Assembly (NCBI GenBank): GCA_035771165.1
Contig: JAWNZC010000116.1
Span: 372,001 to 436,000, forward strand
DNA from: Paragorgia papillata
Lineage: Eukaryota > Cnidaria > Anthozoa > Scleralcyonacea > Coralliidae
Direction of reading: 5' to 3'
DNA: 64,000 bases
Part shown: positions 1 to 11,278 of the stretch, in pieces
Numbering within the stretch: the stretch's first letter is position 1
Layout of the letters: every line of letters begins with the position of its first letter
Made by a program: the position numbers and the translations under genes
Notes under the pieces: model-generated
What the model was told of the DNA's origin: nothing
Databases searched by the model: none
Seen by the model: the letters and a program-made list of their open reading frames with translations, nothing else

Positions 1-2
1 AT

Positions 3-182
3 GGTTCTCATTACGGTATTGCTGCTGGTATAGTCTACTCCATGCCGGTCAAGATCAAAGATCGCGAATGGCGTATTGTCACTGGCTTGACTATTGACGA
101 CTTCTCTCGAGAAAAGATGGACCTCACTGCTCAAGAGTTGCTGGAGGAGAAGGAAGCTGCTTTCTCTTTCCTTTCTGCCTAA
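3..182 (+). CDS. MDH1: Cytosolic malate dehydrogenase, C-terminal exon (partial)
   Basis: This is the 3' end of a gene that begins before the window; reading frame 3 is open from base 3 to the TAA at 180-182 (59 residues). The peptide contains [16 protein letters not shown], then [14 protein letters not shown] and ends [12 protein letters not shown]. This matches the C-terminus of animal cytosolic malate dehydrogenase (the [12 protein letters not shown]...EEKE..FEFL block). The enzyme interconverts malate and oxaloacetate with NAD in the cytosol, as part of the malate-aspartate shuttle. Catalytic residues lie upstream of the window, so activity cannot be judged here. No canonical AATAAA is seen close behind the stop; the first is near 743. 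The ATG at base 1 is out of frame and is not a start. Confidence 0.93.
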   Translation, partial: GSHYGIAAGIVYSMPVKIKDREWRIVTGLTIDDFSREKMDLTAQELLEEKEAAFSFLSA

Positions 183-1348
183 CTAGATCAAACTTTCTCG
201 AAATTGTAGACTAATCGTATTATGCAACGCAAAATGGTATAAATCCCATAGATCAAGTGCATGTATTAGGTAATCGACTGTAGGTGAAATTGGTGAAATT
301 AAACGGCGTGAAAACGTATTGTGTGGAAAAGTTGTTCATTTGACAGTTTGTGTTTGCAGCACACAGATTTTTTTTTGGGTGATGGCAAAAACATTTTTCT
401 GCAGGCGGCCGTGGAAGGATGACTCCGGTTCGGTTATTGCATGGACGAAAAGTGAAGCCAAACCGGGAGGCAACACCGCTGGCAAACGTTCTGCGCCTGC
501 ACAAGTTCCCGACTAAAAAAGAGCGGGAAACAGTTATTCGGTAACTCGACGAGTCTGGCATGCGTTTCTTGCAAATTTTAAGAAAACTACTGGATTTTTA
601 AGGTTCGTACTTGCAGTAAAGCTGCATTTAGTTATTTAAATACATTAGTAAATCATTTATTAATGTATTTAAACAATTTAAGATGGTCCCTTCAGGCAAC
701 AATGTTGCAGGAATTTGTTGCTCGTATTACCTCACCTTTTTTCAATAAATTTTTTCAACTTGCAACAAAATCATTTTTGCGTAACAATGTTTAAGGTGGG
801 TGGTAATACGTGCAACAACGCTTTCAACTTGCAACGCAACGTTGCCCGTATGACCTCACCTTTATATATGATTGAAGTTTAAATTATTGTAATTGCCAGT
901 TAATTTAAGAAATAATAATTAAACACAAACACAACAGCAGAAGAACTCGGATTTCATCTTGAAAATTATAATTAATTCTCGATGCTGACAACTATGTTCT
1001 TGGTCAAGGTTATATATGACATATGTGATCAAAGTTTAAATTATTGTAATTGTTAATTTAAGAAATAATATAATTAAATACAAACGGAACAACTCGGATT
1101 TTATCTTCAAAATCACGATAAGTCGGAATGCTGACTAATATATTCTTGTTCAACTTTATATATGACATATAATGTGAATAACTGATCAAAGTTTCAATTA
1201 TTGTAATCGTTTATATATTAAATGTTTTAAAACATGTAATACAACTAGTTATGTTTACATTATTTTTATTCCATATTATAATAATAAATTGTATTATACA
1301 ATAATATATAATTATATACACCAATGACTTCAACGCGACATTGTTGGT
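183..1348. other. Intergenic, AT-rich, small palindromic repeats
   Basis: No convincing gene. Around 700-850 lies a pair of inverted GCAAC/GTTGC-rich segments with the flanking motif TATTACCTCACC / GTATGACCTCACC. It looks like a small degraded foldback element. About 880-1240 contains two diverged copies of an AT-rich segment (TTAAGAAATAATAATTAAA...), each followed by TATATATGACATA. Confidence 0.4.
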
Positions 1349-4300
1349 TCATCTCGTATCCAGCAAATAATTGGGTGATCCCTCCGGGTCCATTTCGATG
1401 TTCTTCATCAAAAACATAAATTCTGTGAAAATATCAGAAAATAATCTTATACGACTATATGATTGACTTGGTAATTTAATCTCTAATTTCCCCCAAACAG
1501 GGGAAATGTCTAATTTGGCAGCGGTGTTGGCACAAGGTTAGTGCGCGTTGCATGCCATCTCTCTCTCAGTGCTGTGAGTAACTTCGTTACAAGTAACTAG
1601 TTACAGTAACTTGTTACATTTTTAAGTAACTGAAACTAGTTACTTTTTCTGAAGAAGTAACTGTAACTATAACTAGTTACTTTTTGAAGAAGTAACTATA
1701 ACTAGTTACTTTTTTAAAGAACTGTAACTAGTTACAATATTTGGTTTAAAAATGTGACTAGTATACGGTAGTTACTGATATTCAGTTGAGGATGTCATTC
1801 TTTCTTGATAAAAATGGTTTTGATATAATAATAAAGGTACATTATGTACACATTTGACTTATTTCTGCTTAAAACATAATTATGGTACTGGTATCTAAAA
1901 ACTAGTAATTTCTTTGTTGATTCTAGTAACATGGACAATGGAATGTAACTTTGTAACTAGTTACAAAATTTTTGAAGTAACTTTGTAACTGTAACTAGTT
2001 ACTTTCTTTTCATTGTAACTTTTATCGGTAACTAGTTACTTTTCTAACGATGTAACTAGTTACAAAAATTATGTAACTTTTACAGCACTGCTCTCTCTCA
2101 AGTATTCAAGTGAAACCACAGTATTTATTACATGGGTTGCTATTGCGAGGGTTCTATATTATTACCTTGAAAGTTGATAAAGCCGTCGCCATCTAAATCT
2201 GCTTCTTTAATCATTTCATGTAGCTCCTCATTATTGATGCTTTCTCCCAAGCTTGCCATAACAGTTCTAAGCTCCTCAGCACTGTTTTTTATAAAAAAAA
2301 ATCGAGGTAATTACTGATAATTGCATAGGAAAATTATGAAAGCATAACTGCTGCCAGGCCAATGAAGGTATTAAGTGATCTAACAATATACAATCATACA
2401 TGGAAAAAAACCTCATGATCAACTGATCATATCTACATTTATAATTATAGAATTTTTTTCAGTCTTTTGATATGTTTCTCAACACCCACATGTACCTAAA
2501 ACGTTTGCTGATGGTATACGTGCCACGCAATCTCGTTCCCAGAGCCAAATATGCCCGGCCGCGCCTTCCCGCGCGCGTATGGGTCTGGGTACGAGATTGC
2601 GTGCCACACCGCTATAAGTCTAAACTAAAGAGAGATTTAGTGGTACACTAGAAAGAAAATTTACCCGCATTGCACTTATAAACATTCATGATTTGTATAA
2701 CCATATATATCACATGAATGAGTAAAGTTGATGTGTGTCAAAAATTTGGCCCAGACAAAAAAATGACCTACAATACCCAAGGACACTTTTGTCTTTTGCT
2801 GAGCAGCAGAAATGTTATGTATGACCCTTAAATCCTTATTGGCCAACCCTCCTGACTTGCGAATAGGAAACTATAGGTATCTCGTACCACCCTATCCCCA
2901 GGCCTCGGCAAGCGCTGTTGCCCGGATCATTGATTTAAAGGACATTGGCAACAAAAATTAAGTTTGTCTAATTTGAAAGAACTCATACAATTGTAATAGA
3001 AGATCCTTTACAATTTTTTCGTATCTTTCTTCGTTTTCAAGATATTTCAATTTGTTTGATATGTAAATGAGATGGTCTCTGACGTCCGGTGTGGGGTAAA
3101 ATATTTTCACATGTAGCAAAACCAGTTATATCTCTAAGTTTGTTCAGCGAAATCATTTGAAACTATGCACATAAAAACTCCTTACGACGCTGAACATTTC
3201 ATGTTAGATATGTAAGTGATTTTGCTCTGTATGAAAATATTTTACCCCACTCCTGACGTCAGAGACCATCTCATTTTCATATCAAACAAATTGAAATATC
3301 TTGAAAACGCAGAAAGATACGAAAAAATTGTGAAGGATCTTCTATTACAATTTCACGAGTTCTTTCAAATGAAACAAAAATTTTATTGCCAATACCCTAT
3401 AAGGACATTGTGTAATACGTAAAACAAGTACCTAATCTTTCCATCACCATTCTTATCAAACACTTTGAAAGTCTCTCGCAGTTCGTCTTCCGGGTTCATA
3501 TTTTTCGTTTGCTTTTTCATGAGAGTAAGAAACTCTTGAAAATCCACTTCACCATTTCCTGCATGTTAGAAAGTATAAGAGATATTGTTTGCTCACTAAT
3601 TCAGACAAACATGTATACTCGCAGGTATAATTTGTTCATGCATTGGTTCAGTCACATGTTATCAGCACTACGTGAACAATGTTGTGTTACACTACGTGAA
3701 CAATGTTGTACTGCACTACATAAACAATGTTGTGTTACACTACGTGAACAATGTTGTACTGCACTACATAAACAATAATGTTGTGTTACACTACGTGAAC
3801 AATGTTGTGTTGCACTACGTGAACAATGTTGTGTTGCACTACGTTAACAATTTACGTGAACAATGTTGTATTGCACTACGTAAACAGTGTTATAAGAAAA
3901 ATACAAGAGAGCATCTAATGATAGCGAAAGTGCGTGGAAACAAGCCGAAACGAACATTCGCAGATTGTTATGTTTTTAGTCGTGATTGCGTGTATCCTGC
4001 TACGACGATACACAATGATAGCAGAGACTTTCGACGCGGCGCTGATTCAAATAAGGGGTTGATTTTATGAGCGGGGCTAGCCCAGTTAACATGGGCTCAC
4101 GCGATTGATTAGGATCTCATTGTGGTTTTGAAACTCGCATAAACTAAATTTACAGAGAAGAATTGGTTTAGTTTAGATGTAAACGAACCCTAATGTTCAT
4201 TAAAATCTCCTTTTGTGGCCGGGGAAAGAATTTCGTGACATGAATCAGCCCGGCTCATGTAATTAGCCCCTAAGAAAGAAAGTTTGTTTCTGAAAAAAAG

Positions 4301-5995
4301 CTACCGTAGTATATAAGGGGGAGCGCTTCAGTATTTAAGAAATCAAAATCTAGAAAGGGTTTATTTTAGGGGGGCGGTTATTTGGGGGGTTGCTTAATCG
4401 AGGAAATACGGTATGAAGGTAATAGTCTTAATTATTATATAACCCCCTGCAGGGACTATGCCCCCTGTCGTTCTTAATGTAGCTGATTTGCGGATACATG
4501 CATGCATAAAAGATAGAAGTAATTAAAGCTCAGATATTTATCGCTGAGGCATCGTGCATGCCTAATTTATCCGTGGCATGCATAGAATGACGAGAATTGA
4601 AAGTCATGCACTGGTGGGCTTCGCGCACGCTTCTAGCACCTTAACTGAAATCGTCAGTCAAATGAGTAATCTCTTTAGCTCATTTGACTGTTGTTTCTCT
4701 TGGCGGCTACATTTAGTATAAGTCGTGCCCAGACTAATATATAAACTGCACGAGATCTGGCAAAAACTAGATCAAATGATCATTCATTTAAACTACCCGA
4801 GTCGGAGTGGCGAAATAGATGTGTTATAGCCGTGTATGAGACTCACTCACTCACTCACTCACTCACTCACTCACTCACTCACTCACTCACTCACTCACTC
4901 ACTCACTCACTCACTCACTCACTCACTCACTCACTAGACTCTCTTCTGAAGCGGCCATCTTCAGTACGCTGATGACTGTTGAATGTTGTCGCAACACAAC
5001 TTTAGGGAAGCACGGGTGGCGTGTGCTGTTAGCGCGCTAACGGGGTTAGTGAGTAGAGTTGTAGTTGATCTCTCCTGTGCTTCGAGGGTTTTTCGTCGGG
5101 TTCTCCGGTTTTCCTCCCTCCATAAAATCACCACCTAACATCTTAGCTGTGATCCGTAGTCTGAACTGTGTCGTTGGCGGCTGCTTGGAGCGCCTTTGAT
5201 ATGCCTCGACACGGCAACGTTGATCTGCGTCCTTCGCAATATATATATATATATATATATACAGCAATGTATATCTTGCTCATGCAGTCATATAACGATA
5301 CTATTAAGTATATATATACTGTACCATCAGCATCTGCTTCAGCTATCATTTCCTTCAATTCCTGATCTGTTGGTCTCTGACCCAGTGAGTTCATCACCAC
5401 TTCGAGTTCGTCGATCGATATTGTCTTCGAATTATCCGTATCGAACAACGAGAAGGCTTCGTGGAACTCTACAACGAACAGATATGCATCAATCGATTGC
5501 AGTATATATATACACTGCTCAGATTTATTGACAGCGAGGTCGGAATGTAATAGTCGGACGATAAAAACATGACATGGTATATATACGTTTAGCCTACTGT
5601 GCGAATCATTAATGAAATCTATATCCAAAACATTTCCCCGCAGTTAGCTATCTAACATTGTCAATATAGTATAGTCAGAAAATGTTGCCGATGTATTTGC
5701 ATATATATAATTACGGCTCTAGCTTCTACGTACCTTTAATCTCGTCCTCCGTTAGGACTCTCTCGCTCTGCGAATGCAAACAAATTACAACCTGAGCCAA
5801 CTGCTAGACAAACATATACAGTCTGAAGCCGATGGGGATTGGGGGTTTCTTAGTTGAGGTACACATTGACACGTATAGCTCGAATTACTGTTCGTTCAAC
5901 AACGCATAAATTTGGCTAGTTGTTATCTTATATACAAGTACAAATTTCAGATGTGGTCTTACCATTTCTGTGGCCCTTTTGGAGCTGGAAGACAT
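1349..5995 (-). CDS. Calmodulin-like protein with four canonical EF-hands (6 exons)
   Basis: Exons on the minus strand: 5963-5995, 5734-5767, 5325-5468, 3432-3558, 2166-2281, 1349-1422. All introns are GT-AG, phases agree, and the sum is 528 nt (175 aa plus TGA). Start is [11 protein letters not shown] at 5995. Four 12-residue EF loops: [12 protein letters not shown] (32-43), [12 protein letters not shown] (68-79), [12 protein letters not shown] (105-116) and [12 protein letters not shown] (141-152). All have acid at position 1, Gly at 6, Ile/Val at 8 and Glu at 12, so four Ca2+ sites are expected. The protein is longer than calmodulin (149 aa) at both ends; the tail [15 protein letters not shown] is not calmodulin-like. 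The likely role is a cytosolic Ca2+ sensor; the target is unknown. Introns carry a hAT MITE, a TTAA foldback, a 72-bp MULE-like foldback and tandem repeats. The second calmodulin-like gene in this window is its paralogue. Confidence 0.93.
1567..2090. mobile_element. hAT-type MITE made of AACTAGTTAC palindromes
   Basis: The ends are inverted repeats (CAGTGCTGTGAGTAAC at the left; reverse of GTAACTTTTACAGCACTG at the right). The element is flanked by the 8-bp direct repeat CTCTCTCT (1559-1566 and 2091-2098), though that repeat is itself low complexity. A CAGTG terminus with an 8-bp duplication is the hAT signature. The interior is largely iterated GTAACTAGTTAC palindromes, no coding frame. It sits in the last intron of the upstream calmodulin-like gene. 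Confidence 0.85.
2528..2599. mobile_element. 72-bp foldback element, 9-bp target duplication
   Basis: CAATCTCGTTCCCAGAGCC at the left pairs with GGGTCTGGGTACGAGATTG at the right. Flanks are CGTGCCACG (2519-2527) and CGTGCCACA (2600-2608), an 8/9 matching 9-bp duplication. It is the shortest member of the CAATCTCGTTCCC family also found at 6865, 35217 and 46713. It lies in an intron of the calmodulin-like gene. Confidence 0.8.
2939..3398. mobile_element. Long foldback MITE, TTAA-type, copy 1
   Basis: Two long inverted arms run from AGGACATTGGCAA to TTGCCAATACCCT. The left side abuts TTAA, the right ATAA. The arms include TGAAAGAACTC and the block ...GAAATATCTTGAAAACG. A second copy at 44179-44630 has perfect TTAA on both sides. 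No complete coding frame. TTAA duplication points to the Kolobok or piggyBac superfamily. Confidence 0.82.
3664..3895 (+). repeat. 24-bp minisatellite (CACTACGTGAACAATGTTGTGTTA)n
   Basis: About nine diverged copies of a 24-bp unit built from ACTACGTGAACAATGTTGTG, in the intron between the second and third EF-hand exons of the calmodulin-like gene. Open frames across it are repeat artefacts. Confidence 0.85.
4841..4935 (+). repeat. (ACTC)n microsatellite
   Basis: Uninterrupted ACTC tetranucleotide, about 24 copies, within the same 1.8-kb intron. A short (AT)n tract follows at about 5239-5262. Confidence 0.97.
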
Positions 5996-6864
5996 ATGAT
6001 AAGGCGACGTCGAATGGCAAACAGACTGCCAAACCGATACACAATCCGTGTAGTGTAGTTATATATAGTCTGTAAGAAGCAACAGCTTTATGTAAGCGGC
6101 TGTAGCACTGGTTAACACTTTGTTATTGAGATCGTTTTGTTATCTTATTATGTTTACTTGTACTCTGACCAGTGTGACCACGGCTCTAAAATCCTCATAT
6201 TGAATATTTATATCATATAAGATGCACGACGAACCTCCGCAGACGAAGCACCTGCCAAGAGCTTTAATGTACAGTTGCCCTCATTGGCCAAGACACTGCC
6301 GAAACATGAATTTTCCCTGCAAATTGCTTTGGACTTAAAAATAAAGTGCAAACGCTAAATCATTTACGGCCAAAGGGGGCAAGCAATTTTAGGGTGTAAT
6401 TAACCCAACACCTGATAAAAATCAGCCCGAAACGTCGATTAAGTCTGTCACGTCATTTAAACTATATTTCTCAGTCATATTACCGTAGACATGCATGGGA
6501 ACGCAATCGCAACACTACATATCTGGGAGGGGAAAATCGTATCGGGAAAGACTTGCATTACTAATTTATTTGCTCTTAAATCATAAGCTATTTACTCTTT
6601 GCAGCTAACAGTTTCACAGACCGACGAATTATCCGAAAATTCCCAACATTTATTACTGCCGTCCTTCTTATCAATTAACCATAATTTTAATCTTCCTTTG
6701 GACTGAAGTAATCGAAACTGACGTCATTTAGTACTAACAAACAGCACAGCATGTCCACTATATTGTGCTGTTTCATAGACCGATCGACTAACAGGTGCTG
6801 GCGTTCGCACAATCTGATTGGCCTCTGAGTCTTGAAATATTATAAATTACTTCATGATAGCCGC
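5996..6864. other. Intergenic region between calmodulin-like gene and repeats
   Basis: Upstream side of the first calmodulin-like gene, presumably including its promoter, but no clear TATA or CCAAT element can be assigned. The segment CCTGATAAAAATCAGCCCGA near 6411 followed by AACGTCG resembles the hammerhead-like motif described elsewhere in this window. No coding evidence. Confidence 0.35.
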
Positions 6865-7127
6865 CAATCTCGTTCCCAGAGCCCACGTTCCCCACCCGGG
6901 AAACGAGACTGGGATAATCCGTTTCAAATCACAGGATTCTTGTTATTCCGGTTGAGGTACGCATGAGTAAATATCTGAGCGGAATCTGGATAGTATATAT
7001 GTTCTCCTTGTTTGACTTTTCCCCAAATATGTCAATGGGGTTGTTGGCGAAGCTCGAATTACAGCATCTACACACATACAGCGAAGATATCGATCGCGGC
7101 AACGTCTTCACTGGAGTCTTGTCGTGT
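6865..7127 (-). mobile_element. Truncated MULE-like element with captured exon fragment
   Basis: Begins with the family terminus CAATCTCGTTCCCAGAGCCC and continues through AATCCGTTTCAAATC into the captured segment in reverse orientation. The minus-strand frame encodes KTLPRSISSLYVCRCCNSSF, as in the copy at 46713. The other terminus is absent; homology stops at about 7127. Confidence 0.75.
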
Positions 7128-7197
7128 CTTTCTGCGAGGATTTGGAAAGTACAGTGTTATTTAAATATGAAAATCTCTGACTATATCCTGCCTGCAT

Positions 7198-7235
7198 GTC
7201 TCAATAGCTCAGTGGTCAGAGTGCCAATGCGTTGA
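7198..7235 (+). mobile_element. Partial tRNA-derived SINE head
   Basis: CTCAATAGCTCAGTGGTCAGAG carries a good pol III A box (TAGCTCAGTGG), but no B box follows. It is a fragment rather than a tRNA gene. Confidence 0.4.
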
Positions 7236-7366
7236 TTCTGAGTAGACGAAAAACGAAAAAAGACGGGGGGAAATCATTAGACTACGTCATGGTTTACTGG
7301 TTCGTATAAAATTTGAATTTATAAATTATAGATTCAGAAAGATCTAATTTCGAGTCAAAATTCTCT

Positions 7367-7830
7367 TACCCTGCGAGCAGAGCCTTCTTTTCCTTATTTC
7401 TTCGCTGAGAGAGAGGAAGAAAAGTAGGCTCTGCTGTATTCGTGCCTGTATTAAAGCCCTAATCAAACGAGAACGCAAGTCATCGCAAGTTGGCAGTCAC
7501 GCTATCTCAGCCAGCCGCTCTGAATAGTTTCCCAAAAATAACATGTACCGTGACAAAGTTAAAACTTGTTTAAAACACGCATGAAACCTTTATTTTGTTA
7601 ATTTGGGTGTTGGAACGACCGCCACAGAAATTCTGACTGTCAACTTGCGATCAGACTTGCGTTCTCGTTTGATTAGACCGGTTCTCGTTTTGTTTCTGCT
7701 CTGATTGGGACTGGGTTACTTCGTCCTAAATCTTGGACGAAGCCAAATAAAACACGAATACAGCAGAGCCTACTTTTCTTCCTCTCTCTCAGCGAAGAAA
7801 TAAGGAAAAGAAGGCTCTGCTCGCAGGGTA
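7367..7830. mobile_element. Foldback element with perfect 9-bp duplication
   Basis: Inverted arms of about 75 bp begin TACCCTGCGAGCAGAGCC and contain CTTCGCTGAGAGAGAGGAAG. They are flanked by the identical 9-mer AAATTCTCT at 7358-7366 and 7831-7839. MULE-like by duplication length. The middle has no coding capacity. A similar terminus (GGCTCTAGCTCGCAGGGTA) occurs at about 32331-32349. Confidence 0.9.
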
Positions 7831-8142
7831 AAATTCTCTGGGAGAGGTCCACTGAAATAACTAAAAACGGAAAATTCACGGTTGAATATTAGAAATTACA
7901 CTTTTGTAGGAAAAAACTTGAACTTTTATTTGTTATATTGAGGTTTGTATTTCCAAAATGTTAATGGGATGACGTCAATGTAGGCATTTGTGTGTGTGTT
8001 TTTCTTTTCTTATGATAAACCGCTTGAAGATTTTAATGAAATAAAATGATAAGATACAGAATATACTATTCATGTATGCCATTAACATGTGAATTGGGCA
8101 ATATTTAATCTCGTGTAACAGAACGTTGTATATGCAAATTAT

Positions 8143-8335
8143 CAGTGGCGGGGGGGGGTGTACCTCTATTGCGCTTCCTCAATTACCGACCAACTCATTT
8201 TTATGTCCAATTTCCTATCAATTTACCGACAAATCGCGTTTTTCTCTGTTTTACCGACAAGTTTTCCAAAAAGTGGGGGGGGGGGGGGGGTGTCACACCC
8301 CTCTATACCCCCCACCCCCGCACGCTACGCCCCTG
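8143..8335. mobile_element. hAT-type MITE with poly-G/poly-C ends
   Basis: Begins CAGTGGCGGGGG and ends CTACGCCCCTG, flanked by the perfect 8-bp duplication CAAATTAT (8135-8142; 8336-8343). It contains an 18-base G run (8274-8291). The three overlapping ~100-aa open frames here are not genes. Confidence 0.9.
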
Positions 8336-9350
8336 CAAATTATGCCTACATAGACGTCATTCTCATTACCATTTTGGAAATACAAACCTCAACAAATATA
8401 ACAACAAATCAAGTTCAAATCAAAAAATATTTTGGCATTCAACTATACACATTAAATAGAATCTATATTCAGTAATATTGATATTTGGGTTTATAAGCAC
8501 TTTCAAAATGCCATGTACCATTCGCCAAAAATACAGCATTCATAATGATATACCTTCCTCTTAAAGTCAAACTTTAAAATATAGCAAAAAAATCATATTT
8601 CAAAAAAATAGGTGTACGATCCCCGTTTGATAATAACAGAAGTGAAGGGATGAATTTTGAAAAAACGTTAGGTGTACTCTTTCTTTAACAAAAGTGAAAA
8701 ATAGTTTTTAAAAAAACAATATTAGGTGTACTCTCTTCTTGACAGACGTGAAAGATATTTTTAATGGATTTTATATCTGATTTATCTAGTCTAGAGACGG
8801 TTAATTAAAAGAAGGGATTGCGTGACAATTCAAATCTAGAACTATAAAAGAAGAACGTTTAGCGAAAAACGAAACAATCTAACGCACAATGTAACACCTC
8901 TCTATATAGTAACTTTTCTCGTAACAATTTGCGCGATGAGCCAATAAAATATGCTTTCTAAATCGCTCCAGTTCTTTTTGGTTGCATTTGCAAGACAAGT
9001 TGTACGACCCAATGCACAGTGTAAGCGAGACAAGTTGCACGAAAAATTGCATAGTGTAACACGCTCTAATGCAGAACAGTGTTGCAATCAATATACGTCA
9101 ATATATATTGATATATAATAAACATGGCATATCTAATTCTAAGGATTTTGGGTGAAGGAAAATTCGAGTGTAGAATATATACATAAAATGGCATATCTAA
9201 GATATGTCTGAAGTAAACGATGTCTTACAATCTTTGCAAACCGCCCATTAATTAAAATGGATATTTTAAATTTGCATCTTGTTGATAGATAATGTCATTA
9301 ATGGTTCTATGAGAGTATAAATATGGGACCTGTCTTCACAACGATCACCT

Positions 9351-9387
9351 CTGATGAAGACACTAGATCGGAGTGTCGAAACGTTGG
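9351..9387 (+). ncRNA. Hammerhead-ribozyme-like motif (Penelope-type remnant?)
   Basis: CTGATGA is followed by A, the helix GACACT...AGTGTC (6 perfect pairs) and then GAAAC. This is the order of conserved hammerhead boxes (CUGANGA, stem II, GAAA). One extra A sits between the first box and stem II, and stems I and III are not evident, so catalysis is unproven. Confidence 0.35.
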
Positions 9388-9661
9388 GTCATGAACAGTA
9401 ACTTTTTAAGCTACGTTCAAAAAACTTTTAAGCCAGAGTAGCGTTAAATTATGTCTGATTTTTCACCTGGCTGCGTTAATAATAAAACTCATTAATAATT
9501 CATGAGGAAAATTCAACAGAAATTAAAGTTTAATCAGTGTCTTTATATGTGATGAAGATACCTCCTGATTTACATAAACTTTAGCTTTCATTTTCTCGGC
9601 TTAGACAAGGTTATTTTTCAAACTTACTACGCCAATGAACTTACCAAGTGGTTCATAGTTC

Positions 9662-9722
9662 GTGTTTTATCAGATATAAAAACACTCGGCTTCGCCTCGT
9701 GTCTTTATATCTGATAAAACAC
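9662..9722. repeat. Palindrome with CGGCTTCGCCTCG apex
   Basis: GTGTTTTATCAGATATAAA on the left pairs with TTTATATCTGATAAAACAC on the right across an ACTCGGCTTCGCCTCGTG apex. Several other palindromes in this window share a GC-rich apex of this type. Confidence 0.8.
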
Positions 9723-10615
9723 TCCTGCTCGTTTATTAAACAGTACGTTAAATGCATGTATATATATATATTTTTTGTTTTTTAAACTACATGTTTGACA
9801 ACAAATATTAAGTTGTAACAACAAATGAGTAACAACAAATAATTATTTTAAGTTCAATCACAGAATCACTATTTGGCATTCGCTCTATAATATAAGATAT
9901 CGAGCACTCTCCACTCTAGTCAACATAGACTGTTACTTTGTTTATATACATATTTAAAATATGCCAGACAAAGCGGAATTCACGCGGGGCACCTGTGTCG
10001 ACAAGCGTGATTATTGCAATTTAACGCATTCGAAAATGTCTGCTGCTTTCAAGCGTCTGAGATTTATCTTACAAAATTTAATGTAATTGAAAACATGTTT
10101 ATACATGCATTTTTGTCTGTTGTCATATTGATTAATACTCACGCAACATGCATGAAATCACAAAGATCGTTTTTAAGATAATTCTTCCCTCATTATTGAG
10201 GGAATTTAAACTAAATTGTAGGCGCATATAGGAGTTATTATAATTATGACATGATTAGACAATTTTAAATGCTCATGAAACGCCGTTGCCTTTTTTAATG
10301 GTGTTGTGTTGTTTAAATTTTGAGTGTTCAAGAGTCTGCAAAACACACTTTATTGTTGTTAGTTTAGAAAATAAAATTGCGAGACGTTTCAAGTCGATTA
10401 AATCTGTCTGAGAATTAACGTGGTTGTCTCTAGTCTCCCTCGCAGCTGCTCTTAGTGACGTCATTCAGGACTGAGCGACGACACTAATAACTATACTGTA
10501 GACTCAGAGACTGCATAATTCCGGCAGCAGATTATTAGAAGATCAGTTTATAGGGAAACGAGCCATCGCGCTAACTATACAATAGCTGATGAAACCTATA
10601 CCGTAAACTGCTTTA

Positions 10616-10774
10616 GGCCTGGCCAAACGCATGTTCAAATTACGTTCAACATCATTCAACACCATTCAACAACGTTCAACATCATTCAACAGGGGTGGCC
10701 AAACGCTTTCAACATGTTGAATTCAACAATGTTGAACGATGTTGAATGAAATGTTGAAAGCGTTTGGCCAGGCC
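10616..10774. mobile_element. PIF/Harbinger-like MITE
   Basis: GGCCTGGCCAAACGC and its reverse GCGTTTGGCCAGGCC form the ends, flanked by TTTA (10612-10615; 10775-10778), which contains the TTA typical of PIF/Harbinger. The interior holds repeats of GTTCAACATCATTCAACA in both orientations. Confidence 0.75.
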
Positions 10775-11278
10775 TTTAAGCCCGGGGGTAGCCTGCTCGC
10801 AGAAGATCGAAGAAAGGGGAGAGAGCCGGCCTGCACAGACTCCATACAATTTTGAACATCCGCTCCCATTTGAGATAAAGCCAATCAACCCATATATAAA
10901 TACATGTCAGACGTGTGCTCGTTTGTGTGTAACTGAACAAAGCAAATCAACAAGTATTTCTTTCTTGTCGACTGCGAGAAACTGATCGGTCGAAAAATTT
11001 CCATTGTTGAATATGTTGTCATTGTTATTCTTAATATGGTTTGCATACTGGTATTTTTGGCAATTTTCTCTTCCTTCTTGCAAGATTTGCTGAATCTCTT
11101 TCAATTTATTAAAGTACACTGTAATTCCAAGACCTAGAGGAGAGGTGACTTATAAAAAAATCAGTGAAAGTCGCGAAAGCTTAAAACTGAAACGTAGACA
11201 AGTAGTTTGAAATATTTTTCATATACTTTGCTTCAATCTTGCCTTCTGCCTGGTTGTTCCACGCAACTTCTTTAGTAT

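Larger units (their letters stand above)
8344..10610. other. Gene-poor spacer with degraded repeats
   Basis: No coding region is supported. At about 8880-9070 there are inverted TGTAACAC / GTGTAACA arms around GACAAGTTG repeats. At 9351-9382 there is a hammerhead-like motif. At 9662-9722 there is a perfect-looking palindrome (TTATCAGATATAAA...). The rest is AT-rich. Confidence 0.4.

Noticed and set aside
252..561. 102-aa minus and 65-aa plus frames near the window start
   Set aside because: No recognisable domain, no codon pattern or splice context; overlapping opposite frames.
3664..3895. Possible CRISPR-like array of 24-bp units
   Set aside because: Units are contiguous without unique spacers, in a eukaryotic intron; a plain minisatellite.
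5143..5628. 161-aa single-exon EF-hand protein
   Set aside because: Only 5325-5468 is coding; the rest of the frame is intron read-through past clear GT-AG sites.
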